DNA from: Formosa haliotis
GTDB lineage: Bacteria; Bacteroidota; Bacteroidia; Flavobacteriales; Flavobacteriaceae
DNA length: 64,000 nt
Reading direction: 5' to 3'
Assembly (NCBI RefSeq): GCF_001685485.1
Contig: NZ_BDEL01000001.1
Coordinates: 496,001 to 560,000 of the forward strand
Part shown: piece after piece, positions 18,188 through 25,921 of the stretch
Layout: every line of letters begins with the position of its first letter
Numbering within the stretch: the stretch's first letter is position 1
The notes under the pieces: model-generated
Seen by the model: only the letters and a program-made list of their open reading frames with translations
Databases searched by the model: none
Told to the model about the DNA's origin: nothing
Position numbers and translations under genes: made by a program

Positions 18188-18862
18188 TTAATTTGCTTGA
18201 GCTTTCGCATCTTCAATCATATCTTCGTTTGCCGAAACTCCAATCTCCACACGTCTATTTTTAGAACGTCCATCTGAAGTAGAATTATCAAATCTTGGTC
18301 TAGTTTCTCCATATGCTGTCACATCAAAACGGTTCCCAGCAACACCTTTACTTTCTAAATAAGAAACCACAGATTGTGCTCTTTTTTTAGATAATGTCAT
18401 GTTATAATCTGCATTACCTGTATCGTCTGTATGACCTTCAATTAGTAAATTAGTATCTGGAAACTCTAAAAATACTTCTGCAATAGCATCTAAATTCTTT
18501 TCAGCTGTATCAGTTAAATCAGCTTTATTGGTCGCAAAGGTTACACCACTTTTATCATCAAAAATAACTTGAATACCTTCTCCAACACGCTTTACTTCTG
18601 CTCCAGGTAAAACTTCCTCTATTTTATCGGCTTGTTTATCCATGCTGTTTCCAATAATTCCCCCAGCTGCACCACCTACAGCTGCACCAATAAGTGCCCC
18701 TGTAATATTACCTCCAATTAGTCCACCAATTAAAGCACCACCTGCAACACCAATTCCGGCGCCCTTTTGAGTGCTATTCGCGTTATTTATAGCATCACAA
18801 CTTACAAAAGTTAGTGAAAACATTAACGCTATGGCTAATAATATACTTGTTGATTTTTTCAT
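18188..18862 (-). CDS. OmpA-family lipoprotein with glycine-zipper segment
   Basis: The 224-residue protein has a lipoprotein signal peptide with lipobox FVSC (C22), a Gly/Ala-rich glycine-zipper region (about 34-72, repeated GGLIGG and GAAVGGAAGG) and an OmpA domain (about 108-212, IEGHTDDTG and SKNRRVEIGV). The zipper probably packs in the outer membrane while the OmpA part grips peptidoglycan. It is similar in design to YiaD. It follows the lipocalin-like lipoprotein gene by 18 bases and is probably co-transcribed with it. Confidence 0.92.
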   Translation of the reverse strand: MKKSTSILLAIALMFSLTFVSCDAINNANSTQKGAGIGVAGGALIGGLIGGNITGALIGAAVGGAAGGIIGNSMDKQADKIEEVLPGAEVKRVGEGIQVIFDDKSGVTFATNKADLTDTAEKNLDAIAEVFLEFPDTNLLIEGHTDDTGNADYNMTLSKKRAQSVVSYLESKGVAGNRFDVTAYGETRPRFDNSTSDGRSKNRRVEIGVSANEDMIEDAKAQAN

Positions 18863-18880
18863 GTTATGTTTATTTAATTT

Positions 18881-19384
18881 TTATAATTTAATGTTATCAG
18901 ATGTTTTATTAAATGTCATAATAACATCAAACTCATTGCCTTCGTATTCAGAAGGTACTTTAAGAATCATCATATTATCTGAAATCTCTTGAATGGTTCC
19001 GCTATATCCCGATTTTACATTCTTAGCCTTAACATCGTCACCTACATACTTAAATTGAAACTGTGTATAACCGTCTCCCGTTTCTAAAAAGGACCAGTGA
19101 ATACTATTGGTATACGTGTCGCAAATTGAACTGTTGGCGCTAGTAGAAAATTTTCCAGATCCGTTATTAGGAATAAATATCCATTCTCCTCCTTTAAAAC
19201 AAGACGAATCTGCTAAATCAAATAAAAAGGCTTTATATAGTCCTTTATCTCCAACAAATTTAATGTTAGTTACCTCCCAAGTCCCTTTTAGCATTTTTTT
19301 GCTTGGTTGTTTTGCTGTTGTCGACTTCGATCCTGAGCATGAAAGCACCAAGACAGCCAAAGTCATGTAAATAAATTTTTTCAT
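18881..19384 (-). CDS. lipocalin-like lipoprotein
   Basis: The 167-residue protein has a lipoprotein signal with the cysteine at position 16 (VLSC). The mature domain starts LKGTWEVTNIKF and has alternating strands (EWIFIPNNGSGKF, YTQFQFKYVG, MMILKVPSE), typical of the small Bacteroidota lipocalin-like barrels. Ligand and function are unknown. It heads a two-gene unit with the OmpA glycine-zipper lipoprotein. Confidence 0.8.
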   Translation of the reverse strand: MKKFIYMTLAVLVLSCSGSKSTTAKQPSKKMLKGTWEVTNIKFVGDKGLYKAFLFDLADSSCFKGGEWIFIPNNGSGKFSTSANSSICDTYTNSIHWSFLETGDGYTQFQFKYVGDDVKAKNVKSGYSGTIQEISDNMMILKVPSEYEGNEFDVIMTFNKTSDNIKL

Positions 19385-19472
19385 ATTATTTCGATGGTTA
19401 ATTATTAATTTTCTTACTAAGTTAAGAATTATTGTTTATTCTTTTACATTAATGTAATAAAAAGATTACGTA

Positions 19473-19868
19473 TTAAACTTGATTGCTTAAACGGTCTTTT
19501 ACATATTCTATTTCTGTTTTTCCGTGCTTTTTTGGTTTTCCATTTTCGTCCAGGTTCACCATAATAATATTCTCTACACTAATTATAGTTTCTCTAGTCA
19601 TTTTATTTCTAACCTCACATTTTAATGTTATTGAAGAGCCGCCAAAATTAACTACATCTATTCCTATCTCTACAATATCACCTTGTCTGGCAGAACTTAA
19701 AAAATTGATTTCGGACATATATTTAGTTACTACTCTACTGTTTTCTAATTGAATAATAGAATACAATGCAGCTTCCTCGTCTATCCAAGCTAGTAATCGA
19801 CCACCAAATAATGTTCCGTTGGCATTTAAATCTTCGGGCTTAACCCATTTTCTTGTGTGAAATCTCAT
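19473..19868 (-). CDS. acyl-CoA thioesterase, hotdog fold (YciA-like)
   Basis: The 131-residue protein is a single hotdog domain. It shows the family start (PEDLNANGTLFGGRLLAWIDEEAAL) with the catalytic N/D region, then EINFLSSARQGDIVEIG and FGGSSITLKCEVRN. Such enzymes hydrolyse acyl-CoA to free acid and CoA in the cytoplasm. Chain-length preference cannot be read. It is a single gene, facing away from the next plus-strand gene. Confidence 0.9.
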   Translation of the reverse strand: MRFHTRKWVKPEDLNANGTLFGGRLLAWIDEEAALYSIIQLENSRVVTKYMSEINFLSSARQGDIVEIGIDVVNFGGSSITLKCEVRNKMTRETIISVENIIMVNLDENGKPKKHGKTEIEYVKDRLSNQV

Positions 19869-19974
19869 TCTCGTTTTTTTTTATAAAGATAAAATTTTAA
19901 TTGTTCATAACAAGGTTAACAAGTAATAGCGGTAATAAATTTTTCGTTACAGATAATTAATAATTTTAAGGAAA

Positions 19975-20400
19975 ATGTTTAAAATTATGACAACAAGACA
20001 CAACAATCTTAAAGCTATTCGTCCTAAAAATCAATTTGGAACTTTTAGCGAAAACATGAGTAGTGACGAACGTTTTCAAAACGAAACATTACGCCCAATC
20101 ATTAAACTACAAGAACAATTATTTATTGAAGTATTGAAAAACTACATTAATAAATATAAAAGTATGTTTTACGATTTAACAACTTCTAAAAAAATTATCT
20201 ACATCGAAAACGCCATTCAAAAAGACATTAAATTTAGAAACTCTATTAAAGGTATGATTATTGGCCAATTTACTGTTGAAGAATACCTTTGCTATATAGA
20301 AAATTCTTCGGCATTAAATAAACGCATGATGAATATTGTTAAAGATCAACTTATTGATAACATACAATTATTTGACATACAGCTCAGTAAGGTGGTTTAA
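19975..20400 (+). CDS. conserved hypothetical helical protein
   Basis: I do not recognise a domain. The 141-residue product is charged, soluble and largely helical, with no signal peptide or cysteine cluster. A purine-rich AAGGAAA lies just before the ATG at 19975; the Met at 19987 (MTTRHNN) is an alternative. Similar flavobacterial proteins are sometimes labelled glyoxalase, but no vicinal-oxygen-chelate motif is visible, so I do not use that name. It is convergent with the DUF2461 gene, with 21 bases between the stops. Confidence 0.7.
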   Translation: MFKIMTTRHNNLKAIRPKNQFGTFSENMSSDERFQNETLRPIIKLQEQLFIEVLKNYINKYKSMFYDLTTSKKIIYIENAIQKDIKFRNSIKGMIIGQFTVEEYLCYIENSSALNKRMMNIVKDQLIDNIQLFDIQLSKVV

Positions 20401-20421
20401 CCAAAATCTTACTTTAAAAGA

Positions 20422-21090
20422 TTATATGAGCGATTCACCATTAATATTGGTGGTTAACACGTCGCTCATATAATTAAAATAGGGTCTTATAATCTTAAAA
20501 TCTGCATCTACTTGATTTAAAAAATCGGGAGATGTCACTTCGTTATCTGTATAATTCTTTGTGAAAATAAATTGCTTTTTTCTTATAAGATCGATATCGG
20601 GATGATTTTTATCGAAACCTTTCGGAGCTGTTTTTAACTCATCGCCCACTAAAGATCCCCAGGTAGATTTAAATGTAGTATCCTCCAAAATAGCTCTCAT
20701 TTCTTGAGCATCTACTTCGAATTCTTTCCGGATTCTGAGTAAATCTTCTTTATTTGGTTCCCAAAATCCTGTTGCTATAAAAGACTGATTATTAGGTTGG
20801 ATTTGTAAATAATACCCACCTCTTAATTTTGGCTTTACTCGACTAATAGATCCTCCAAAATGGGTTTTGTATGGCTGCTTATTTTTAGAAAACCTTACAT
20901 CTCTATAAATTCTATAAATTTTAAACGCATCGACTTCATCATGTGTTTTCAATAACGAAAATAAGGTTTGATATGCGGCTTTAACTTCGGTTTCTACAGC
21001 TCTAAACTCCGATTTATGGTCTTTAAACCATTCTCTATCATTATTTTTTTCTAAAGCAATTAAAAAATCTAGTACGTTTTGAGAGATCAT
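20422..21090 (-). CDS. DUF2461 family protein
   Basis: The 222-residue protein matches DUF2461 (TIGR02453): the start LDFLIALEKNNDREWFKDHK, the core RIYRDVRFSKNKQPYKTHFGG, and YYLQIQPNNQSFIATGFW. It is a soluble protein found across bacteria and fungi, with no established biochemical function. It is a single gene followed by a compact convergent neighbour. Confidence 0.9.
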   Translation of the reverse strand: MISQNVLDFLIALEKNNDREWFKDHKSEFRAVETEVKAAYQTLFSLLKTHDEVDAFKIYRIYRDVRFSKNKQPYKTHFGGSISRVKPKLRGGYYLQIQPNNQSFIATGFWEPNKEDLLRIRKEFEVDAQEMRAILEDTTFKSTWGSLVGDELKTAPKGFDKNHPDIDLIRKKQFIFTKNYTDNEVTSPDFLNQVDADFKIIRPYFNYMSDVLTTNINGESLI

Positions 21091-21120
21091 ATTTTTATAA
21101 TTAAGTGTGATAAAGATATA

Positions 21121-21145
21121 AAAAAGCCCCAGTTTCCCGAGGCTT
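21121..21145 (-). terminator. weak terminator upstream of the DUF2461 gene
   Basis: On the minus strand AAGCCTCGGG and CTGGGGCTT form an imperfect hairpin followed by TTTTTT. It would end transcription of the gene at 21171-21707 before the DUF2461 gene. Confidence 0.55.
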
Positions 21146-21170
21146 AAGTATTAATTAAATAACATACACT

Positions 21171-21707
21171 TTATTCTACTAGTGTATAGGTTTTAGATAC
21201 TATTTTATTTGAGTTTTTATCAAATTGTTGTACAACAAAGTTTCCGTTATCATCAAAATATCCAATTCCGGTTTCGCCTTTATCATTTACAACAAATTGA
21301 GATGAATCTCCTTCAGATTGCTCTACTTTCATGGTACTAGAATTTGTAGGGTCTGTAATTAAAAACCCTTCTTCATCCATAGTAAACGTACACGTTTTTC
21401 CATCTACACGGTAGTTAATTACCTTTTTATCAGTTGTAAACGGACTGTTATCTGTAATTTTTACGGTTTCTGTAACTTCAGAAGGTGTGTGAACTCGACT
21501 TTGATTTACTTTGTTTTTATCTTCATCGGCCAGTTTTACATCTTGTTCTACACGTGTGTTAACTTCAACTTTTTTCTCTGTAACTCCCTTACCATCATCT
21601 ACTTTAGTGGTAACCGTTTTTGTCTCTTCTAAAACTTCCTTCGGTGTTGTTTGTGCAATTGCTCCGCTAAAACATAGCAAAGCCATTACAATATATATTG
21701 TTTTCAT
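21171..21707 (-). CDS. secreted hypothetical protein
   Basis: The 178-residue product has a clear signal peptide (MKTIYIVMALLCFSGAIAQ). The next 60 residues are charged and repetitive (Lys/Glu/Val/Thr-rich, for example TVTTKVDDGK and KKVEVNTRVEQD), followed by a beta-rich C-terminal half (TCTFTMDEEGFLI, GIGYFDDNGNFVVQQFD). I do not recognise a family. Periplasmic location is inferred. It precedes the small DUF1328 gene, which runs in the same direction from further upstream. Confidence 0.8.
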   Translation of the reverse strand: MKTIYIVMALLCFSGAIAQTTPKEVLEETKTVTTKVDDGKGVTEKKVEVNTRVEQDVKLADEDKNKVNQSRVHTPSEVTETVKITDNSPFTTDKKVINYRVDGKTCTFTMDEEGFLITDPTNSSTMKVEQSEGDSSQFVVNDKGETGIGYFDDNGNFVVQQFDKNSNKIVSKTYTLVE

Positions 21708-21751
21708 AATCTTAATTTTTATTGATTAAACTTGGTTTCTATTTTAATCGC

Positions 21752-21910
21752 TTATTTTAATGCGCCTCTAGCAAGAGAGACTACGAAAAGTATTAAACAA
21801 ACGAAAAATAAAATTTTAGCAATTCCGGCTGATGCTCCTGCAATTCCACTGAATCCTAAAATACCAGCTATAACTGCTATTATAATAAATGTGATTGTCC
21901 AACGTAACAT
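21752..21910 (-). CDS. small DUF1328 membrane protein
   Basis: The 52-residue protein starts at [11 protein letters not shown]; an in-frame ATG 14 codons upstream would add a tail foreign to the family. It has two hydrophobic helices separated by a [14 protein letters not shown] turn, then [16 protein letters not shown], which is the DUF1328 (YtjA) pattern. Such proteins are inner-membrane and often stress-induced; function is unknown. Confidence 0.85.
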   Translation of the reverse strand: MLRWTITFIIIAVIAGILGFSGIAGASAGIAKILFFVCLILFVVSLARGALK

Positions 21911-21997
21911 AATATTTGATTTTAAATGAATACTTGTGATCCTAGGATACACTTGTTTAGAAATTAATCTATTTATGTGTGGAGTTGGTTAAAACTT

Positions 21998-22498
21998 TTA
22001 ATCTAGAATAACACTGTTTAAATGTTCTGATGTTTTTTTCGACCAAGAATCTAACATCCAACTCGATTTTTCTAATGCTCGAATATAACCTCCTATTAAA
22101 TCGATGGTACCTTCATCTGAAGCGAGTTCAGCTTTATTAATAACAACACGCATTTGATTTAATAATAATTTATGGTCGGAGATAAGTTCTGCCACCATTT
22201 CTCTATCCGATTTTAATGGGGACACTTCTTCTAATGATGAAATTTCTAAATAATCTGAAAATTTACTCATAGGATGATAACGCAAAGTTAAAATACGCTC
22301 GGCAATTTCATCAATTTTAGATCTGGCATCAATATATAATTCTTCAAATTTATTATGTAAATCGAAGAAATTTTCTCCTAAAATATTCCAATGAAAATTT
22401 CTAAGTTTTTGGTAATAAATATGGTAATCTGCTAATAAGGTATTAAGTTCGACAACTACAGGGAGTAGTTTTTCGTCTTGCATATTTAGGTAATTCAT
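21998..22498 (-). CDS. dps: Dps-family ferritin-like DNA protection protein
   Basis: The 166-residue protein has the four-helix Dps fold and its intersubunit ferroxidase residues: the HWNI/LGENFFDLHNKFEELY region with H, then D-x3-E and the DEIAERIL segment. Dps dodecamers oxidise and store iron and protect DNA in starvation and peroxide stress. I keep the start MNYLNMQDEK; M6 is an alternative. It is monocistronic, with a 209-base spacer upstream. Confidence 0.92.
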   Translation of the reverse strand: MNYLNMQDEKLLPVVVELNTLLADYHIYYQKLRNFHWNILGENFFDLHNKFEELYIDARSKIDEIAERILTLRYHPMSKFSDYLEISSLEEVSPLKSDREMVAELISDHKLLLNQMRVVINKAELASDEGTIDLIGGYIRALEKSSWMLDSWSKKTSEHLNSVILD

Positions 22499-22707
22499 AA
22501 TTTTTGGTTTTTGGTTAAACGTATTATTAAGTTACAACCTCTAACCAAGACAAACCAACTAATTAACTGTATTTAACCGTTTTAAGTTTGTATTAACTAA
22601 AATTATGTTAATAAACATAGTTAATTCTTAAAAAAATTAACATGGATTTTAGGAATTCCCCTACTTCATCAAAGCCCTCTTCTAAGGGATTTATTACTAT
22701 TAAATAA

Positions 22708-23487
22708 CTAATCGAATTCTACAGCATGAAGTATTAAGCCCGATGCTGGCGCGATGTAGTCCATAACCTCGGTACTTTCTGGTTTTAAACTGTCTTGAAT
22801 GTAATTTAAAGTAATTTCGTTTTTGCCCAATTTAATAAGCGCTCCCATCATTAATCGAATTTGGTTTCGCATAAATCCTTTGCCTCTTACTTTTAAAATA
22901 TACGATTTTTCGGGAAAGAAATTTGCTGTAAACAACGTGTTTTCTATAATCTCGCAGGTGTCTATTTCTCTATTAAAAACACCTGTTTCCGAAGGTTTAT
23001 AGCAATAGGTTTTAAAATTATGAGCACCTTCAAATAGCTTTGCTCCTAATTTCATCTTTTCAATATCTAAAGGATCTAAAACAGTGGTCATTAGTGGAGC
23101 GCAAAACGGATGACATTTCTCGCCAAAAGCAAACACGTACACATACTCTTTTATTTTTGATGTGTTAATAATATTGAAATCTTTATCTACTTCTGTAATC
23201 GACAAAGCTCTAAGATCTTGAGGCAGATTATAATTAAATAACTCTAAAAAAGCAGTTTCGTCTTCAATTTTTTCTTCTAGAAATAATTCAAATGCACCTT
23301 GTTCCGCAGACACTTTAGCATCGGTTCGTCCAGAACCCAATGTTTTAAAAGGCTTTCCATCCATGATAAATCGCATGGTTTTATCTATCATTAAATGTAC
23401 GGTTTTAAGTTTTGGTTGCTTTTGCCAACCATGAAAACGATAACCTAAATATTGAATGGTGATAAGATAAAAATAACGTTTTTTCAA
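22708..23487 (-). CDS. truA: TruA-type tRNA pseudouridine synthase
   Basis: The 259-residue protein has the TruA start (YLITIQYLGYRFHGWQ), the catalytic aspartate D56 in GSGRTDAKVSA, and KVRGKGFMRNQIRLMMGALI near the C-terminus. Canonical TruA reads GRTDAGVHA; the AKVSA form marks a divergent paralogue common in Bacteroidota. TruA isomerises uridines 38-40 of the tRNA anticodon arm; this paralogue may differ in target. Confidence 0.88.
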   Translation of the reverse strand: MKKRYFYLITIQYLGYRFHGWQKQPKLKTVHLMIDKTMRFIMDGKPFKTLGSGRTDAKVSAEQGAFELFLEEKIEDETAFLELFNYNLPQDLRALSITEVDKDFNIINTSKIKEYVYVFAFGEKCHPFCAPLMTTVLDPLDIEKMKLGAKLFEGAHNFKTYCYKPSETGVFNREIDTCEIIENTLFTANFFPEKSYILKVRGKGFMRNQIRLMMGALIKLGKNEITLNYIQDSLKPESTEVMDYIAPASGLILHAVEFD

Positions 23488-23589
23488 CTGAATAAGTTTT
23501 TAATAAGAGACGGCAAGTAACTTATTTTAGTAGACTTCTCAAAAATTTTACTACTTTTAATCGAAATAAAATTTTACGCCTTTTTAATT

Positions 23590-24003
23590 ATGAATAACGC
23601 AATTAAACCTCCCGTTTGGTATTGGTTAGTAACTGGATTTTCGCTTTTATGGAATGGTATGGGAGTTAATGCCTATTTTCATCAAATAAATAATACCGAA
23701 GCTTTTAGGTCGCAATATACCGAGGCACAATTACAAGATTTCTTAGAAACGCCAACTTGGGTTATGCGAGCATATGCAGTGGCTGTTTTATTCGGGTTTC
23801 TTGCTAGTATTTTATTAATGGTAAGAAAACGGTTAGCCTACCCCATGGCTTTAACATCTTTAATTGCCGTTATAGCACAAATGAGCTATTTGTTTTTTGA
23901 TGTAAAACCACCAAATTTATTTATGCCAATTTGTATCGTTATCTTTTCTGTGTTTTTACTTTGGTTTACAAAATTCTCTAAAAAGAAAGCATGGATTGTT
24001 TAA
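23590..24003 (+). CDS. hypothetical four-helix membrane protein
   Basis: The 137-residue protein has four predicted membrane helices (about 10-30, 57-77, 83-103 and 107-127) with a polar loop between helices 1 and 2. I do not recognise a named domain, though the PPVWYWLVTGFSLLWNGMG start is typical of small uncharacterised flavobacterial membrane proteins. It is a single gene, convergent with the dsbA-like gene. Confidence 0.75.
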   Translation: MNNAIKPPVWYWLVTGFSLLWNGMGVNAYFHQINNTEAFRSQYTEAQLQDFLETPTWVMRAYAVAVLFGFLASILLMVRKRLAYPMALTSLIAVIAQMSYLFFDVKPPNLFMPICIVIFSVFLLWFTKFSKKKAWIV

Positions 24004-24029
24004 TATCTATGCCTTCTTTTAATAAAAAA

Positions 24030-24683
24030 TTAGGAATTACTCACCTTAAGAACTTCGTTTAAAACTTGTTTAAAAACATTTACTGGTTGTGCGCCTGTAA
24101 CCGCACTTTTTCTATTAAAAACGATAGTTGGCACAGAGTTTACTCCCATGTTTTTCCAGTATTGTTCTTTTTCTCGAATGTTTTTTTGTGCTTCCTCGTT
24201 ATCTAAAAGCGCTAAACCTTCTTCAGCATTCAAACCCACATCTTGTAATGCTTGCTTTAAAACCTCGCGATCTGAAACGTCTTTACGATCACTAAAAAAA
24301 GCTTTGGTTAATTGCATTTTTAACGCTGTTTGTTTCCCCGAGTCCTTGGCATATTCTAATAGAATATGAGCTTGAAATGTATTTACCATTCGCATGTCAT
24401 CAAAATAATCAAATGTAAAACCTAATTCCGCGCCAGCTTCCGTCATGATTTGTTGAGAATGCTTTTGTTGTTCTAAGGTAGAGCCGTATTTTTCTTCTAT
24501 ATGATCGTGTACGTTTTGACCCTCCTTAGGCATGTTAGGATTCAACTCGAAAGGTTGCCAGGTAATATCTACTTCATTTTCAATTCCTAATTCTGAAATT
24601 GCTTTCTCCAATCGCTTATATCCTATAGTACACCAAGGGCAAACTACATCAGACACTATATCTATTTTCAATTTATCTTTCAT
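24030..24683 (-). CDS. DsbA-family (FrnE-type) oxidoreductase
   Basis: Starting at MKDKLKID (24683) gives 217 residues; the longer frame to 24728 only adds untranslated-like sequence. The thioredoxin active site is CPWC (C15-C18, VVCPWCTIGYKR), followed by a helical insert and the cis-Pro loop VNSVPTIVFN. FrnE-type proteins are cytosolic DsbA-like thiol oxidoreductases and lack a signal peptide, as here. A palindromic candidate operator over a -7 box lies about 107 bases upstream, at 24790-24810, so a TetR-type regulator may control it. Confidence 0.9.
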   Translation of the reverse strand: MKDKLKIDIVSDVVCPWCTIGYKRLEKAISELGIENEVDITWQPFELNPNMPKEGQNVHDHIEEKYGSTLEQQKHSQQIMTEAGAELGFTFDYFDDMRMVNTFQAHILLEYAKDSGKQTALKMQLTKAFFSDRKDVSDREVLKQALQDVGLNAEEGLALLDNEEAQKNIREKEQYWKNMGVNSVPTIVFNRKSAVTGAQPVNVFKQVLNEVLKVSNS

Positions 24684-24728
24684 AATATTAATTTTTATTA
24701 GTTTTTTTTTGGAATCCAAGAGTAACAA

Positions 24729-24794
24729 TTAAATTCCTTCTTTACTCTCGTTAAGCGCTTTGTCTAAAGCAGCATAATTGAAATCAATACAAAA
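24729..24794 (-). other. orphan open frame, possible gene remnant
   Basis: Between the promoter-like palindrome and dsbA a 21-codon stretch without start codon reads DFNYAALDKALNESKEGI before its stop. Its composition looks protein-like (the tail of an alpha-helical protein), but it is too short to assign. It may be the remnant of a deleted gene or chance. Confidence 0.25.
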
Positions 24795-24810
24795 CTAACC
24801 AATCAGTTAG
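24790..24810 (-). promoter_or_regulatory. candidate TetR-type operator overlapping a -7 box
   Basis: CTAACTGATTGGTTAG (24795-24810 on the minus strand) is an inverted repeat with 5-base arms. Its right arm overlaps TAGTTTTG (24790-24797), an exact TAnnTTTG -7 box. A repressor bound here would block a promoter directed at the dsbA-like gene. No TetR gene is in the neighbourhood. Confidence 0.4.
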
Positions 24811-24874
24811 AAACAGAAAAACTATTAACTTTATTTTCAGAATATGTCATGCCTAAAAAACATCTACACATAGT

Positions 24875-25915
24875 TTATAGCGTTGCTAATCGGCTATTAA
24901 ATAAATAGCCAGAGTACATGTTTTTATAATATACTTTTTGCTCGATAGATTCTATAACTTTCGAAGCAAAATCGACTTCATACATATCGGCCATTAAATT
25001 TAATCCACCAGGACTAAACACATTAATTTCCATAAGCTTATCGCCTACAATGTCAATGCCAACCAAAAACATACCATCTTGAACCAATTTTGGTCTTACA
25101 ATATTTGCCAATTCCATAATTTGGTCAGTCATTTTAACTTTCATGGCCTTCCCTCCTGCATGAATATTGCTACGAATATCTCCTGAACCATTAACACGCT
25201 GCATTAAGGCATATTCATCGCCCACTTTTAACGGTTCTCCATTCATTAAAAACAATCGGGTATCGCCCTTTGTTGCCTCTTTTAAATATTCTTGAGCGAT
25301 AACATATCCATCTCTACAAATGGCTTCTATAGTTTGTTTTAAGTTATGAGCATTAGCTTTGTCCATTAAAAACACATTGGTGCCTCCAGAACCTTGGAGT
25401 GGTTTTAAAATCATTTTTTGCTTTTGTTCCTGAAAAAATTCTTCAATTTCTTTATGGTCGCGCGTAATAATGGTTTTAGGTCTTAACACTTCTGGAAAAT
25501 GCTGAAAATACATCTTGTTTACTGCTAAGGCTAAACTTTTTGGGTGATTTAAGACGATAACGCCATTTCGCATAGCTATTTCACCAAAAATAAATGCTGC
25601 ATTTTGTGCCCAATCGCGTTCATTAATTTCATCGGCAGGATTATTTCTAAGGAAAAGCACATCTAAGTCTTCAGAAGATACACTAATAAATTCTTCTTTT
25701 TGAAGCGCCTTAAAATAGGTTTCTTCACTTTTAAATACTTTATCCTTAATGGTTTTACAACGTACAGATAAATGGCCTGTCGATGCATAAGATAATTCTC
25801 CTACACCAATAAAATAGACATCATGGCCTTTTTTATAGGCCGCAAAACCTAAGGTTGGTGTGGTGTAATTGTGCTTTTCTGTACTGTGATCGTTTATTAT
25901 AAATGCTATTTTCAT
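24875..25915 (-). CDS. ATP-grasp ligase, glutathione-synthase-like
   Basis: The 346-residue protein follows the prokaryotic glutathione synthetase plan: an N-terminal Rossmann-like domain, then ATP-grasp with a Gly-rich loop (MILKPLQGSGGTNVFLM), YVIAQEYLKEATKGDTRLFL, and the metal-binding end DGMFLVGIDIVGDKLMEINVFSPGG. It would join a carboxylate to an amine at the cost of ATP. It is third in an operon, six bases after the DUF1704 gene. No gamma-glutamylcysteine ligase is visible nearby and BshA elsewhere in the window indicates bacillithiol, so a substrate other than gamma-Glu-Cys is likely. Confidence 0.88.
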   Translation of the reverse strand: MKIAFIINDHSTEKHNYTTPTLGFAAYKKGHDVYFIGVGELSYASTGHLSVRCKTIKDKVFKSEETYFKALQKEEFISVSSEDLDVLFLRNNPADEINERDWAQNAAFIFGEIAMRNGVIVLNHPKSLALAVNKMYFQHFPEVLRPKTIITRDHKEIEEFFQEQKQKMILKPLQGSGGTNVFLMDKANAHNLKQTIEAICRDGYVIAQEYLKEATKGDTRLFLMNGEPLKVGDEYALMQRVNGSGDIRSNIHAGGKAMKVKMTDQIMELANIVRPKLVQDGMFLVGIDIVGDKLMEINVFSPGGLNLMADMYEVDFASKVIESIEQKVYYKNMYSGYLFNSRLATL

Positions 25916-25921
25916 GATATC

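Noticed and set aside
19975..20400. Glyoxalase label for the 141-residue gene
   Set aside because: No metal-binding pattern of the vicinal oxygen chelate fold can be seen.
21911..21952. Longer start for the DUF1328 gene
   Set aside because: The extra 14 residues precede the family's first helix MLRWTI and look like leader sequence.
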